A program made the translations under genes and the position numbers. The notes under the pieces were generated by a model. The model had not been told where the DNA came from. It saw only the letters and a program-made list of their open reading frames with translations, and made no database searches. DNA of 35,756 bases from Marinitenerispora sediminis (GTDB lineage Bacteria > Actinomycetota > Actinomycetes > Streptosporangiales > Streptosporangiaceae). Of the stretch, positions 7,679-24,433 are shown in pieces. Where the stretch lies: contig NZ_QEIO01000047.1 of NCBI RefSeq assembly GCF_003336425.1, forward strand, positions 1 through 35,756, read 5' to 3'. Position 1 is the stretch's first letter, and every line of letters starts with the position of its first letter.

Positions 7679-8752
7679 GTGCGCGGCGACCAGTCGGCGG
7701 AGGAAGCCGGTCGGCATGCTCATGGGCTCTCTCCCGAGGACCTACCCGACGGCGTCCTGGTCGCCGACCGCAACGGCCGGGTGGTGACCTTCACCCGCAT
7801 GGCCAGCCGGCTCACCCGGGTGCCCGCCTCGGCCGCGCTGGGCCGGGACTTCCGGGACGTCCTGCCGCTGCACGACGCCGAGGGGCGCGACTGGTGGAAG
7901 TACAGCGACCCCTACGGCGGGCTGCGCATCCGCACCCGCCAGCCCGAACGCACCCTCCTGCTCGCCGACGGCCGCGAGATCCTCATGGCCGCGCGCTACG
8001 TGCGGGAGGAGCGCGGCGGCGACGTCGTGCGGCTGGTCGTGACCCTGCGCGACGCCGCGCACCGCGCCCGCAGCGAGCGCAACCGCGCCGACCTGGTCTC
8101 CACCGTCGCCCACGAGCTCCGCTCGCCGCTGACCAGCGTCAAGGGCTTCACCGCGACGCTGCTGGCGAAGTGGGAACGGTTCACCGAGAACCAGAAGCTC
8201 ATGATGCTGGAGACCGTCAACGCCGACGCCGACCGCGTGACCCGGCTCATCGCCGAACTGCTCGACGTCTCCCGGATCGAGTCGGGCCGGCTGGAGCTGC
8301 ACCGCCAGGTGGTGGACCTGCCCGAGCGGGCCCGCAAGGTCGTCGCCGGGCGGGTCGCCGCCGGGGACCCCGTCGAGCGGTTCCGGCTGGAGGTGCACGG
8401 GCCGCTGCCCGAGCTGTGGCTGGACGCCGACAAGGTCGAGCAGATCATGGCGAACCTCGTGGAGAACGCGGTACGGCACGGCGCTGGTACTGTCACCATT
8501 GTGATCGAGCCCCACGAGGGAGGAGCAGCGGTGTCGGTGCGCGACGAGGGCGAGGGCATCGCGCCCGATGCCGTTCCGCGCGTCTTCCGCCAGTTCTGGC
8601 GCAACAAGCGCCGGGGGGGGACCGGCCTCGGCCTGTTCATCGTCAAGGGGCTGATCGAGGCCCACGGCGGCGCGATCACGGTCGGACGCGCCCCCAGCGG
8701 CGGCGCCGAGTTCCGATTTACCGTGCCCGCCGGCACCCCCGAGTTCGCCTGA
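7679..8752 (+). CDS. Soluble PAS-domain sensor histidine kinase
   Basis: 357-aa histidine kinase without membrane segments, so it should sense a cytosolic signal. A PAS-like domain spans about residues 18-120 (PDGVLVADRNGRVVTFTRMASRLT). The dimerisation/phosphoacceptor helix is VSTVAHELRSPLTSVKGF with His145. The ATPase domain has the N box ANLVENAVRHG (Asn263), DEGEGIAPD, and GGTGLGLFIVKGLIEAHGG. GTG 7679 follows GGGGAGG by five nt. No response regulator gene is nearby, so its partner is elsewhere. A kinase between the rRNA methyltransferase and pheS is, to my knowledge, a conserved arrangement in streptomycetes; what it senses is not known to me. Confidence 0.92.
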   Translation: MRGDQSAEEAGRHAHGLSPEDLPDGVLVADRNGRVVTFTRMASRLTRVPASAALGRDFRDVLPLHDAEGRDWWKYSDPYGGLRIRTRQPERTLLLADGREILMAARYVREERGGDVVRLVVTLRDAAHRARSERNRADLVSTVAHELRSPLTSVKGFTATLLAKWERFTENQKLMMLETVNADADRVTRLIAELLDVSRIESGRLELHRQVVDLPERARKVVAGRVAAGDPVERFRLEVHGPLPELWLDADKVEQIMANLVENAVRHGAGTVTIVIEPHEGGAAVSVRDEGEGIAPDAVPRVFRQFWRNKRRGGTGLGLFIVKGLIEAHGGAITVGRAPSGGAEFRFTVPAGTPEFA

Positions 8753-8803
8753 GCGGACCCGGACGGCAGGCGGCGGGCGGCACCAGCTCCTTTGTCGGAT
8801 TGC

Positions 8804-8826
8804 GCCCGCCGCGTCTCGCGGCGGGC
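8804..8826 (+). terminator. Strong hairpin upstream of pheS
   Basis: GCCCGCCGCG and CGCGGCGGGC form a perfect 10-bp stem with loop TCT, midway between the kinase stop and the pheS start. It has no T-tract. It may be the kinase terminator or a pheS leader structure. No T-box sequence or Phe-rich leader peptide is visible. Confidence 0.5.
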
Positions 8827-8875
8827 CGTGACGGCCGCCCGGCCCGACGGGCGCGGGCGGCGAGGCGAACACACC

Positions 8876-9994
8876 ATGTCTGCACCGAACAATTCCTTTG
8901 ACCCCGTCGAGGTGACCGCGCTGCACCCGGACGAGGTCGCCCGCATGCGCGAGGAGGCGCTGGCCGCCATCGCGGCCGCCGGCGACCTGGCCCGGCTCAA
9001 GGAGGTCCGCCTCGCGCACGCCGGCGACCGGTCGCCGCTCGCGCTGGCCAACCGCGAGATCGGCGCCCTGCCGCCGGCCGCCCGCTCCGAGGCGGGCAAG
9101 CGGGTCGGCGGCGCGCGCCGGGACGTCTCCGAGGCCCTGAAGCGGCGCCAGGCCGAGCTGGAGGAGGAGCGCGACGCGCGCGTCCTCGTCGAGGAGGCCG
9201 TGGACGTCACGCTGCCCTGGGACCGCCGCCACCGCGGCGCCCGGCACCCGCTGACCACCGTGGCCGAGCGCATGGCCGACATCTTCGTCGGCATGGGCTT
9301 CGAGGTGGCCGAGGGCCCCGAGGTCGAGGCGGAGTGGTTCAACTTCGACGCCCTCAACTTCCTGCCGGACCACCCGGCCCGGACGATGCAGGACACCTTC
9401 TTCGTCGAGTCGGCCGCCGGCGGCGACTCCGGGCTGGTGCTGCGCACCCACACCTCGCCGGTCCAGGTGCGGGCGCTGCTGGGGCGGGAGCTGCCGGTCT
9501 ACGTCGTGGCGCCCGGGCGGACCTTCCGCACCGACGAGCTCGACGCCACCCACAGCCCGGTCTTCCACCAGCTGGAGGGGATGGTCGTCGACGAGGGCAT
9601 CACGATGGCCCACCTGCGCGGCGCCATCGACGCGTTCGTCTCCGGCATGTTCGGCTCGGGGCTGCGCACCCGGTTCCGCCCGTCGTACTTCCCGTTCACC
9701 GAGCCCTCGGCCGAGGTGGACATGGAGTGCTTCGTCTGCCGCGGCGCGTCCGTGGGCGACCCCGACGCGCCCTGCCGCACCTGCGGCTCCGAGGGGTGGA
9801 TCGAGATCGGCGGCTGCGGCGTGATGAACCCGCGGGTGCTCGTCGCGGCCGGCGTCGACCCCGAGCGCTACAGCGGCTGGGCGTTCGGCCTCGGGGTGGA
9901 GCGGACCCTGATGTTCGCGCACGGCGTGCGCGACATGCACGACATGGTGGAGGGTGACGTGCGGTTCACCTCGGCGTTCGGGATGGAGATCTGA
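8876..9994 (+). CDS. pheS: Phenylalanine-tRNA ligase alpha subunit
   Basis: Catalytic subunit of the (alpha-beta)2 PheRS, charging tRNA-Phe in the cytosol; 372 aa. The N-terminal coiled-coil tRNA-binding arm is at about residues 1-95. Class II motifs follow: [65 protein letters not shown] and [10 protein letters not shown]. Two CxxC pairs (Cys285/288 and Cys300/303) sit before [10 protein letters not shown]. From memory this Cys pattern occurs in actinobacterial PheS but not in E. coli, and it could bind zinc. ATG 8876 is chosen because [10 protein letters not shown] begins the family-like N-terminus and GAGG lies ten nt upstream. Its TGA overlaps the pheT ATG by one nt, so translation is coupled. 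Confidence 0.97.
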   Translation: MSAPNNSFDPVEVTALHPDEVARMREEALAAIAAAGDLARLKEVRLAHAGDRSPLALANREIGALPPAARSEAGKRVGGARRDVSEALKRRQAELEEERDARVLVEEAVDVTLPWDRRHRGARHPLTTVAERMADIFVGMGFEVAEGPEVEAEWFNFDALNFLPDHPARTMQDTFFVESAAGGDSGLVLRTHTSPVQVRALLGRELPVYVVAPGRTFRTDELDATHSPVFHQLEGMVVDEGITMAHLRGAIDAFVSGMFGSGLRTRFRPSYFPFTEPSAEVDMECFVCRGASVGDPDAPCRTCGSEGWIEIGGCGVMNPRVLVAAGVDPERYSGWAFGLGVERTLMFAHGVRDMHDMVEGDVRFTSAFGMEI

Positions 9995-12498
9995 TGCGCG
10001 TCCCCGTTTCCTGGCTGCGCGAGTACGCGGCCCTGCCGGCCGGCGTGACGGCCCGGGAGCTCGCCGCCCGGCTGATCGCGGTGGGCCTGGAGGTCGAGAC
10101 CGTCGACGAGCTGGGGGCCGACATCACCGGCCCCGTCGTGGTGGGCCGGGTGCTCGCCATCGAGGAGCTGACCGGCTTCAAGAAGCCCATCCGCTACTGC
10201 CGGGTCGACGTCGGGGCGGCCAACGGGTCCGGCGACCCGCAGAACATCATCTGCGGCGCCCGGAACTTCTCCGAGGGCGACCTCGTCGTGGTGGCGCTGC
10301 CGGGCGCGGTGCTGCCGGGCGGCTTCGCGATCGGCGCCCGCAAGACCTACGGCCGGATGTCGGAGGGCATGATCTGCTCGGCCACCGAGCTGTCCCTCTG
10401 GGAGGACCACGAGGGCATCATCGTGCTGCCCGAGGGCTTCGCCGAGCCGGGCACCGACGCCTTCGAGCCGCTGGGGCTGCGCGACGACGTCCTGGACATC
10501 GCCGTCACCCCCGACCGCGGCTACGCGCTGTCCGTCCGCGGGGTGGCGCGCGAGGCGGCCGCCGCCTACGGCGTGGAGTTCCGCGACCCCGCGGACGTGG
10601 CGCTGCCGGCGGCGGACGCCGCCGGCGGCTACCCGGCCTCGGTGGCCGACGCGGCCATCTGCTCGCGCTACGTGCTGCGCGGGGTCACCGGGTTCGACCC
10701 GGACGCGCCGACCCCGCTGTGGATGAAGCGCCGCCTGGCCATGACGGGCGTGCGCTCCGTCTCGCTCGCGGTCGACGTGACCAACTACGTGATGATGGAG
10801 CTGGGCCAGCCGCTGCACGCCTGGGACCGCGCCCGGGTGCGCGGCCCGATCGAGGTGCGGGCCGCGCACCGCGGCGAGCGGCTGGAGACGCTCGACCACG
10901 TCAAGCGGACGCTGGACCCGGACGACATCCTCATCACCGACGAGTCGGGGCCCATCAACATCGCCGGCGTCATGGGCGGCCTGGACACCGAGATCGGCCT
11001 GGAGACCACCGACGTCCTGATCGAGGCCGCGCACTTCGACGCCGCGCACATCGCCCGGTCGTCGCGTCGGCACCAGCTGTCCTCGGAGTCCTCCCGCCGG
11101 TTCGAGCGCGGCGTGGACTCCGCGGTGCAGCTCGCCGCGGCGACCCGCGCGGTCCTGCTGCTGGAGGAGCTCGGCGGCGCGGTCGTGGACGAGGGGGTGA
11201 CCCACATCGACCTCGGCGCCGCCCGGCAGCCGGTCGCGCTCGCGGAGCGGCACGCCGCGCGGGTCGCCGGGGTGGACTACCCGAAGGGGACGTCCGCCCG
11301 CCGGCTGCGCGAGGTGGGCTGCGAGGTGGCCGAGGCCGACGGCGGCGACACGCTGCTGGTCACGCCGCCGTCCTGGCGGCCGGACCTGGGCGATCCCAAC
11401 GACCTCGCCGAGGAGGTCATCCGGCTCGAGGGCTACGAGAACATCCCGTCGGTCCCGCCGCGCGCGCCGGCCGGCCGCGGCCTCACCAGCGGCCAGCGGC
11501 TGCGCCGGGCGGTCGGCCGCGGGCTCGCCGGCGCGGGCTTCGTGGAGGTGCTCAGCTACCCGTTCCTCGGGGAGCGCGACCTCGACGGGCTGCAGCTGGG
11601 GGCCGAGGACGCCCGCCGCCGGACCCTGCGCCTGGCCAATCCGCTCAACGACGACGAGCCGCTGCTGCGCACCACGCTGCTGCCGGGGCTGCTGAAGGCG
11701 CTGGCGCGCAACGTCGGCCGCGGGTTCGGCGACGTCGCCCTGTTCGAGACGGGGCTGGTCTACCTCCCGCGCGAGGGCGCTCCCGAGCGGGCGCCGATGC
11801 TCGCCGTGGACCGCGGGCCGACGGGGGAGGAGCTCGCCGCGGTCGAGGCGGCCATCCCCGAGCAGCCGCGGCACGTGGGCGCGGTGCTGGCCGGGGACCG
11901 CGAGCCGGCCGGCTGGTGGGGACCCGGCCGTCCGGCCACCTGGGCCGACGCCATCGAGGCCGCACGCGAGGTGGCCCATGCGGCCGGCGCCGAGCTCGTC
12001 GTCCGCGCGGCGCGCCGCGAGCCGTGGCACCCGGGGCGCTGCGCCGCGCTGTACGTCGCGGGGGCCGAGGGGGCGGTGCTGGTCGGGCACGCGGGCGAGC
12101 TGCACCCCCGCACGGTGGCGGCGTTCGGCCTGCCGGCGCGCACCGCGGCCATGGAGCTCGTGCTGGACCTCGTGGAGCGGGCTGGGGTGCGGGCGGCCGC
12201 CCCGGAGGTGTCCACCTACCCGGTGGCGACCCGTGACGTGGCGCTCGTCGTGGACGCCGCGGTTCCGGCGGGCGAGGTGGAGGCAGCCCTGCGCGAGGGT
12301 GCCGGCGAGCTGCTGGAGAGCGTGCGGCTGTTCGACGTCTACACCGGAGAGCAGGTCGAGGAGGGGCGCAAGTCCCTCGCCTACGCGCTGCGGTTCCGGG
12401 CGGCGGACCGCACGCTGACGGCGGAGGAGGTGGCGGCGGCGCGGGCCGCGGCCGTTGCCGCCGCCGCCGAGCGGACCGGGGCCGTGCTGCGCGGCTAG
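9994..12498 (+). CDS. pheT: Phenylalanine-tRNA ligase beta subunit
   Basis: Beta subunit of PheRS, holding the editing site and the tRNA anticodon-binding domain; 834 aa, the usual bacterial length. An OB-fold tRNA-binding domain lies at about 40-150 ([28 protein letters not shown]). The B3/B4 editing domain (about 215-390) includes [20 protein letters not shown] and [10 protein letters not shown]. The B5 domain is at about 405-480, the catalytic-like core at about 490-700 ([21 protein letters not shown]), and the C-terminal FDX-ACB domain at about 740-834 ([22 protein letters not shown]). All expected domains are present. A strong terminator follows, so pheST ends the transcription unit. Confidence 0.97.
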   Translation: MRVPVSWLREYAALPAGVTARELAARLIAVGLEVETVDELGADITGPVVVGRVLAIEELTGFKKPIRYCRVDVGAANGSGDPQNIICGARNFSEGDLVVVALPGAVLPGGFAIGARKTYGRMSEGMICSATELSLWEDHEGIIVLPEGFAEPGTDAFEPLGLRDDVLDIAVTPDRGYALSVRGVAREAAAAYGVEFRDPADVALPAADAAGGYPASVADAAICSRYVLRGVTGFDPDAPTPLWMKRRLAMTGVRSVSLAVDVTNYVMMELGQPLHAWDRARVRGPIEVRAAHRGERLETLDHVKRTLDPDDILITDESGPINIAGVMGGLDTEIGLETTDVLIEAAHFDAAHIARSSRRHQLSSESSRRFERGVDSAVQLAAATRAVLLLEELGGAVVDEGVTHIDLGAARQPVALAERHAARVAGVDYPKGTSARRLREVGCEVAEADGGDTLLVTPPSWRPDLGDPNDLAEEVIRLEGYENIPSVPPRAPAGRGLTSGQRLRRAVGRGLAGAGFVEVLSYPFLGERDLDGLQLGAEDARRRTLRLANPLNDDEPLLRTTLLPGLLKALARNVGRGFGDVALFETGLVYLPREGAPERAPMLAVDRGPTGEELAAVEAAIPEQPRHVGAVLAGDREPAGWWGPGRPATWADAIEAAREVAHAAGAELVVRAARREPWHPGRCAALYVAGAEGAVLVGHAGELHPRTVAAFGLPARTAAMELVLDLVERAGVRAAAPEVSTYPVATRDVALVVDAAVPAGEVEAALREGAGELLESVRLFDVYTGEQVEEGRKSLAYALRFRAADRTLTAEEVAAARAAAVAAAAERTGAVLRG

Positions 12499-12504
12499 CG
12501 GAGA

Positions 12505-12531
12505 GGGCGCCCGCCGGTCCGGCGGGCGCCC
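12505..12531 (+). terminator. Terminator after pheT
   Basis: A near-perfect GC stem of 11-13 bp (12505-12517 with 12519-12531) lies 6 nt after the pheT stop codon. It is followed closely by the T-rich TCTTCTTCC. This is a good intrinsic terminator for this genome. Confidence 0.75.
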
Positions 12532-12565
12532 GCCCCCGTCTTCTTCCTGGAAAGATACTTCCGGT

Positions 12566-12599
12566 TACACTGGACGGTGTCGGCCACACGGATGTGGCC
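12566..12599 (+). promoter_or_regulatory. marR promoter -10 and operator-like palindrome
   Basis: A -10-like TACACT is at 12566-12571. Downstream, GGCCACACGGATGTGGCC (12582-12599) is a perfect 7-bp inverted repeat with a 4-nt centre, the size of a typical MarR operator. It lies 13 nt before the marR start. A second, weaker repeat, GGAA-N6-TTCC, is at 12549-12562. Autorepression by MarR is the likely reading; a hairpin shielding the ribosome binding site is the alternative. Confidence 0.45.
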
Positions 12600-12612
12600 C
12601 GGGGGAGGGAAC

Positions 12613-13101
12613 ATGGCGGCCGAAGGCGAGCGAGGGACCGGACCGGGGCTGGACGACGACGAGCTCATCACGGCCTGGGGTCTGTTCTACGAAGCGCTGA
12701 ACCTGACGACTCCGCTGCTGCTGGAGGGCATCGACCCCTCCGGCAAGGAGCTGACGGGCCCGTGGTTCGAGGTGCTGCTCCGGCTGCAGCGCTCTCCGGG
12801 CCACCGGCTGCCGATGAGCGAGCTGGCCCGGCAGGTCTCCCTGAGCAGCGGCGGCTTCACCAAACTGGCGGACCGGCTGGAGCGACGGGGCTACCTGGCG
12901 CGGCAGTCCTGTCCCTCGGACCGCCGGGTGACCTACGCGGCGCTCACACCCGAGGGGCTGGAGCTCGCGGAGGAGTCGCGCCGCAGGCACGTCGCCCTGC
13001 TGCGGACGCACGTGCTGGAGCCGCTCGGCGCGGAGGGCGTCCGGGAGTTCGCCGACCGGGCGCGGCAGCTGAGGGACAGTTCGGCGCGCACGGTCCGCTG
13101 A
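12613..13101 (+). CDS. MarR-family transcriptional regulator
   Basis: Winged-helix regulator of 162 aa that should bind DNA as a dimer and release on a ligand or oxidant. The core spans about residues 48-125: WFEVLLRLQRSPGHRLPMSELAR, the recognition region VSLSSGGFTKLADRLERRGYLAR, and the wing SDRRVTYAALTPEG. These are all standard MarR signatures. ATG 12613 follows GGGAGGGA, a clear ribosome binding site. A palindrome over the promoter region suggests autoregulation. The FAD oxidoreductase 200 nt downstream on the same strand is a candidate target. Only one Cys (in RQSCPSD) is seen, so one-Cys redox sensing is possible but speculative. Confidence 0.92.
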   Translation: MAAEGERGTGPGLDDDELITAWGLFYEALNLTTPLLLEGIDPSGKELTGPWFEVLLRLQRSPGHRLPMSELARQVSLSSGGFTKLADRLERRGYLARQSCPSDRRVTYAALTPEGLELAEESRRRHVALLRTHVLEPLGAEGVREFADRARQLRDSSARTVR

Positions 13102-13140
13102 CGGAGCGGAACCGGCTCCGCGGTGTGATCGTCCGAGGAG

Positions 13141-13156
13141 TGCGGGAAAACCCGCA
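13141..13156. promoter_or_regulatory. Palindrome upstream of the FAD oxidoreductase
   Basis: TGCGGGAAAACCCGCA is a perfect 6-bp inverted repeat around AAAA. It sits 39 nt after the marR stop, with a -10-like TACGCT at 13177-13182 downstream. It may be an operator for the oxidoreductase promoter or a terminator of marR; no T-tract follows. Its sequence differs from the palindrome before marR. The rest of the 203-nt gap shows only a 6-bp CGGAGC/GCTCCG repeat. Confidence 0.4.
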
Positions 13157-13304
13157 ATCCAGGCAAACCGGCCCGCTACGCTGGCGATGATCTTGGATCC
13201 CGCACCACCGGATCCACCGCCGTCGTCCGTGGTCCGAGCGGGGACCGGCCGGCCGCGCGCCGGGAGCGGGCGCGTCCAGCATTGTCGAGCCAGGGGAGAT
13301 TCGG

Positions 13305-14747
13305 TTGAAACTCGTCGCCAGCGCGGCCCAGATGCGCGCAGTGCCCCGTTCGTCGGAGTTCCGCAACGGCGGTGTCTCCTTCTGGTTCCGCCAGACCGGC
13401 CTGCCCGACCGCCGCCCGGCGCTCCCCGGGTCCGCCGACTACGACGTCTGCGTCGTCGGCGCCGGCTACACCGGCCTGTGGACCGCCTACTACCTGAAGA
13501 AGGCGCAGCCCGACCTGCGGGTCGCCGTCCTGGAGCGCGAGTTCGCCGGGTTCGGTGCCTCGGGCCGCAACGGCGGCTGGCTGTCGGGCCACCTCGCCGG
13601 CTCCCGGGAGCGCTACGCCGCGTCGCACGGCAAGGGCGGGGTGATCGCCCTCCAGCGCGCCATGATGGCCGCCGTGGACGAGGTGATCGAGGTCGCCGCC
13701 GCCGAGGGGATCGACGCCGACATCGTCAAGGGCGGGATGCGGGTCGTCGCGACCAACCCGGCGCAGCGCGCCCGGCTCCAGGAGGAGGTCCGGCTCCTCC
13801 AGGAGTGGGGGTTCTGGCCGGAGGACATGTACCTGCTCGAACACGACCACGAACCGCGGCTGCGGGTGGACGGCACGGTGGTGGCCGCCCACAGCCCGCA
13901 CGCCGCGCGCGTCCAGCCGGCCCGGCTGGTGCTCGGGCTGGCCCGGACGGTCGCAGATCTCGGGGTCGATATCTTCGAGGACACCCCGGTCACCGAGATC
14001 CGGCCCCGAGAGGGCGAGGAGCTGCCCGCCGCGGTCACCGAGCACGGCACCGTGCGCGCCGAGTACGTCATCCGGGCCACCGAGGCGTTCACCGCCTCGC
14101 TGGGCGGCCCGCGCCAGCGGTGGTCGCCCATGGGCAACTCCATGATCGCCACCGAGCCGCTCAGCGCCGACACCTGGCGGCACATCGGCTGGGAGGGGCG
14201 CGAGGTGCTCCGCGACGCCGCGCACGCCCACATCTACGCCCAGCGCACCGCCGACGACCGCATCGCGATCGGCGGACGCGGTGCCCCCCACCGCCCGGGC
14301 TCCGGGCAGGACGGCACCGGGGCGACCCAGCCGCAGGCCATCGCCGAGCTCTGGCGCGCGCTGGCCCGGCTGTTCCCCGCCGCCTCCGACGCCCCGGTCG
14401 CGCACGCCTGGTCCGGGGCGCTCGCCGTGCCCCGCGACGGCTGTCCCACCGTGGGCCTGGACTCCGCCACCGGCCTGGGCTGGGCGGGCGGCTACGTCGA
14501 CAGCGGGGTCACCACGAGCAACCTCGCCGGCCGTACCCTGCGCGACCTCGTCCTGGGCCGGCAGAGCGAGCTCACCCGTCTGCCCTGGGTCGGCCGGAGA
14601 CCGCGCGGCTGGGAGCCCGAACCGCTGCGGTGGATCGGCACCCAGGTCACGCAGGGGCTGTACCGCACGGCCGACCGCCGCGAGGCGCACCACGTCTCCC
14701 AGACCTCGGCTCTGGCCTCGCTCGCGGAGAAGCTGTCGGGGCGGTGA
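13305..14747 (+). CDS. DAO-family FAD-dependent oxidoreductase
   Basis: 480-aa flavoprotein of the glycine/D-amino-acid oxidase type, likely oxidising an amine or amino acid with FAD; substrate unknown. The FAD-binding loop DYDVCVVGAGYTGLWTAYYL has Gly52, Gly54 and Gly57. It is followed by VAVLEREFAGFGASGRNGGWLSG, which carries the acidic ribose-binding residue and the DAO GASGRNGG motif. A C-terminal FAD-contacting segment reads GLGWAGGYVDSGVTTSNLAGR. Distantly it resembles gamma-glutamylputrescine oxidase PuuB. The start is TTG 13305, supported by AGGGGAG six nt upstream; ATG 13332 is the alternative. No signal peptide is evident. It may be controlled by the upstream MarR protein. Confidence 0.88.
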   Translation: MKLVASAAQMRAVPRSSEFRNGGVSFWFRQTGLPDRRPALPGSADYDVCVVGAGYTGLWTAYYLKKAQPDLRVAVLEREFAGFGASGRNGGWLSGHLAGSRERYAASHGKGGVIALQRAMMAAVDEVIEVAAAEGIDADIVKGGMRVVATNPAQRARLQEEVRLLQEWGFWPEDMYLLEHDHEPRLRVDGTVVAAHSPHAARVQPARLVLGLARTVADLGVDIFEDTPVTEIRPREGEELPAAVTEHGTVRAEYVIRATEAFTASLGGPRQRWSPMGNSMIATEPLSADTWRHIGWEGREVLRDAAHAHIYAQRTADDRIAIGGRGAPHRPGSGQDGTGATQPQAIAELWRALARLFPAASDAPVAHAWSGALAVPRDGCPTVGLDSATGLGWAGGYVDSGVTTSNLAGRTLRDLVLGRQSELTRLPWVGRRPRGWEPEPLRWIGTQVTQGLYRTADRREAHHVSQTSALASLAEKLSGR

Positions 14748-14825
14748 GGCGGTTTCCGGGCCAGCGGCACACTTTTCCCGTATACCGGAAGCCGTGTACG
14801 CGATACCGCCCCGTTCTCGGACTGA

Positions 14826-15276
14826 TCAACAGGCCAGGGGCCACCACGGCCCAGCTTTCGGAAAGCCCGCTCCCGTAGCTTGCGGCTCCGACGCCGGGGC
14901 GACGTTGACCTGGTACTGCGTGATGTCCAGGCTGACGACCAACGCGCGAGGATGGTCAGCACCGCGGTCACGTTCCTGGCCGAACTCATGAAGCACGCGG
15001 ACGTCAGGCGTCCGGTCATCGCCGACGTGGCCCCCAAGGTCTTTCCCTGGATGCGTTTCCTGCCCGAGAAGGCGGGAGAGGAGTTCCGGCAGCGACTCGC
15101 CGACCTTCTCCGCGCCACCGAGGAGCTGGACGACCCGGCCCCGCTCCTCCAGCTTGTCGCTGAGTGGCAGCGCACCGCGGAGGTCTATGCGGACCCTGAA
15201 CTCCTCGCGATCCTGATGCGCGGCGACGAAGAGCGCGGCGACTACGGGCCCGCTCCCCCGCCCCCGGGGGACAGCC

Positions 15277-15280
<4 letters not shown>
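14826..15280 (+). pseudogene. Decayed Phd-like antitoxin gene
   Basis: The frame is open from 14826 and, from TTG 14880, encodes RRRGDVDLVLRDVQ, VFPWMRFLPEKAGEEFRQRLADLL, VAEWQRTAEVYADPELL and GDYGPAPPP. From memory this matches the C-terminal part of a streptomycete prevent-host-death-like antitoxin family. The normal N-terminus is missing in this frame. A plausible piece (GATTAQLSES) appears just upstream in another frame (ends 14878), suggesting a frameshift. The expected stop near 15278, which would overlap the next ATG, is also out of frame, possibly through the C/G runs near 15250-15270; the frame instead runs on to 15626. There is no good start or ribosome binding site. A small intact gene of unknown function starting at 14880 or at ATG 14952 cannot be excluded. 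Confidence 0.5.
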
Positions 15281-16693
<1,413 letters not shown>

Positions 16694-16790
16694 CCGCCGG
16701 CCGCCCGCAGGGCGCCGCCCCCGAGGACCTCGATCGTTCCCGATGCTTCCGGCCCGGCACGGGCTCCAGCAGCGAGCGAAAGGCAGCACA

Positions 16791-17942
16791 GTGAGCGTCA
16801 CCGCACCCCGCGGCTTCCGGGCCGCAGGCGTGGCCGCCGGTCTCAAACCCGGCGGCGCGCGCGACGTCGCCGTCGTCATCAACGACGGCCCGTCGCGCGC
16901 CGCCGCCGCGGTCTTCACCAGCAACCGCGTCAAGGCGGCCCCCGTCCTGTGGTCGCAGCAGGTACTCGCCGGCGGGCGGGTCCGCGCCGTCATCCTCAAC
17001 GCCGGCGGCGCCAACGCCTGCACCGGCGCTCCCGGGTTCCAGGACACGCACACCACCGCGGAGCGCGTGGCCGCCGCCCTGGAGGACTCCGCCGCCGAGA
17101 TCGCGGTGTGCTCCACCGGTCTCATCGGCGAGCGGCTCGACATGCCCAAGCTGCTGGCCGGCGCCGACGAGGCCGTCGCCACCGCCGCCCGTGACGGCGG
17201 GCTCGCCGCCGCCGACGCCATCCGCACGACCGACACCGTCGCCAAGATCGCCTTCCGGCGCGGCGCCGGCTACACCATCGGCGGCATGGCCAAGGGCGCC
17301 GGCATGCTCGCGCCCTCCCTGGCCACGATGCTCTCGGTCGTCACCACCGACGCGGACCTCACCGCCGAGCAGTGCGACCGGCTGCTGCGGGCCGCCACCC
17401 GGGTCACCTTCGACCGGGTGGACGCCGACGGCTGCGTCTCCACCAACGACACCGTGCTGCTGCTCGCCAGCGGCGCCTCGGGCACCGTTCCCGACGAGGA
17501 CGAGTTCGGTGCCCTGCTCACCGAGGTCTGCCACGACCTCGCCCGCCAGCTCATCGCCGACGCCGAGGGCGCCTCCAAGTCCATCGCCATCGAGGTGGTC
17601 GGCGCCGCCAGCGAGGACGACGCCGTCACCGTGGCCCGCTCCATCGCCCGCAACGCGCTGTTCAAGTGCGCCATCTACGGGGAGGACCCCAACTGGGGCC
17701 GCGTCCTCGCCGCGGTGGGCACCACCGACGCCGCGTTCGACCCGGACCACCTCAACGTCGCCATCAACGGCGTGTGGGTCTGCCGGGGCGGCGCCGTCGG
17801 CGACGACCGCGACAAGGTGGACCTCAAGCCCCGCGAGGTCACGGTCACCGTGGACCTGTCGGCCGGAAGCCACGCCGCCACGGTGTGGACCACCGACCTG
17901 ACCGTCGAATACGTGCACGAGAACTCGGCCTACTCCACATGA
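16791..17942 (+). CDS. argJ: Bifunctional glutamate N-acetyltransferase / N-acetylglutamate synthase
   Basis: Transfers the acetyl group from N-acetylornithine to glutamate (first and fifth steps in the cyclic pathway). Many ArgJ enzymes also use acetyl-CoA; which type this is cannot be read from sequence. It is 383 aa. The precursor self-cleaves before Thr179 within [16 protein letters not shown], giving alpha and beta chains. Other landmarks are [22 protein letters not shown] and [16 protein letters not shown] 16791 has AAAGG upstream; a further upstream start at 16743 would add an unconserved tail. The stop overlaps the argB start by 4 nt (ATGA). Confidence 0.97.
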   Translation: MSVTAPRGFRAAGVAAGLKPGGARDVAVVINDGPSRAAAAVFTSNRVKAAPVLWSQQVLAGGRVRAVILNAGGANACTGAPGFQDTHTTAERVAAALEDSAAEIAVCSTGLIGERLDMPKLLAGADEAVATAARDGGLAAADAIRTTDTVAKIAFRRGAGYTIGGMAKGAGMLAPSLATMLSVVTTDADLTAEQCDRLLRAATRVTFDRVDADGCVSTNDTVLLLASGASGTVPDEDEFGALLTEVCHDLARQLIADAEGASKSIAIEVVGAASEDDAVTVARSIARNALFKCAIYGEDPNWGRVLAAVGTTDAAFDPDHLNVAINGVWVCRGGAVGDDRDKVDLKPREVTVTVDLSAGSHAATVWTTDLTVEYVHENSAYST

Positions 17943-18870
17943 TCTCCCGCGCCCACGAACTGGCCCTCGACAAGGCCGGCACGCTCGTCGAAGCCCTCCC
18001 GTGGCTGAGCCGCTTCCACGGCCGCACCGTGGTCGTCAAGTACGGCGGCCACGCCATGGCCGACCCCGAACTGCGCGCCCGGTTCGCCGAGAGCGTCGTG
18101 TTCCTCCGCTACGCCGGACTGCGGCCCGTGGTCGTGCACGGCGGCGGTCCGCAGATCAACGCCCACCTGGACCGGCTTGGGGTGGAGAGCACCTTCACCG
18201 CCGGCCTGCGGGTCACCACGCCCGAGACGATGGACATCGTCCGCATGGTGCTGGTCGGCCAGGTCAACCGCGACATCGTCGGTCTGATCAACCAGCACGG
18301 ACCGTTCGCCGTCGGCATGTCCGGCGAGGACGCCCACCTGCTCACCGCCGAGCGCAAGCCGGCCATCGTCGACGGCGAGCCCGTGGACATCGGCCTGGTC
18401 GGCGAGGTCGTCGAGGTGCGGCCGCAGGCGGTACGCACCCTCCTCGACGACGGGCACATCCCGGTGGTGTCCAGCATCGCCCGCTCCACCGAGGGCGTGT
18501 ACAACGTCAACGCCGACACCGCCGCCGCCGCGCTCGCGGTCGGGCTCGACGCCAGCAAGCTCATCGTGCTGACCGACGTCGAGGGCCTCTACGCCGACTA
18601 CCCGGCCAACACCGAGCTGATCAGCCGGCTCACCGCGGGCGAGCTCGAAGGGCTGCTGCCCCGGCTGTCCGCCGGCATGGCGCCCAAGATGGAGGCGTGC
18701 CTGCGCGCCGTGCGCGGCGGCGTCCCCCAGGCGCACGTCCTGGACGGCCGCATCCCGCACGCCATGCTGCTGGAGATCTTCACCGACGACGGCATCGGCA
18801 CCATGGTGGTCGCCGACGAGGCCGAGTCCGACACCGAGCCCGCCGCACCCGGCTCCGGAGGTGACCGCGC

Positions 18871-18874
<4 letters not shown>
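17939..18874 (+). CDS. argB: Acetylglutamate kinase
   Basis: Phosphorylates N-acetylglutamate, the committed and usually arginine-inhibited step; cytosolic. It is 311 aa of the amino acid kinase fold: [10 protein letters not shown] (ATP/phosphate-binding Lys), [10 protein letters not shown] (substrate loop), [16 protein letters not shown], and VLTDVEGLY. The N-terminal helix before the core ([22 protein letters not shown]) is the kind linked to hexamer formation and arginine feedback in other bacteria. That makes feedback inhibition likely but not proven. The start overlaps the argJ stop and the stop overlaps the argD GTG, each by 4 nt. Confidence 0.97.
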
Positions 18875-21666
<2,792 letters not shown>

Positions 21667-21733
21667 CCGCCGGCGTCGTCGGACACCGCGCGCACCGACA
21701 GCGGGCGCACCCACCGTCGAAGGAGAACGTCTC

Positions 21734-24433
<2,700 letters not shown>

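Noticed and set aside
8753-8875. T-box or Phe leader peptide control of pheST
   Set aside because: No T-box sequence and no short frame rich in Phe codons in the leader, only one GC hairpin.
9868-12105. Very long antisense open frame opposite pheT
   Set aside because: At this GC content, shadow frames opposite real genes stay open. The translation has no family features, and pheT on the other strand is complete.
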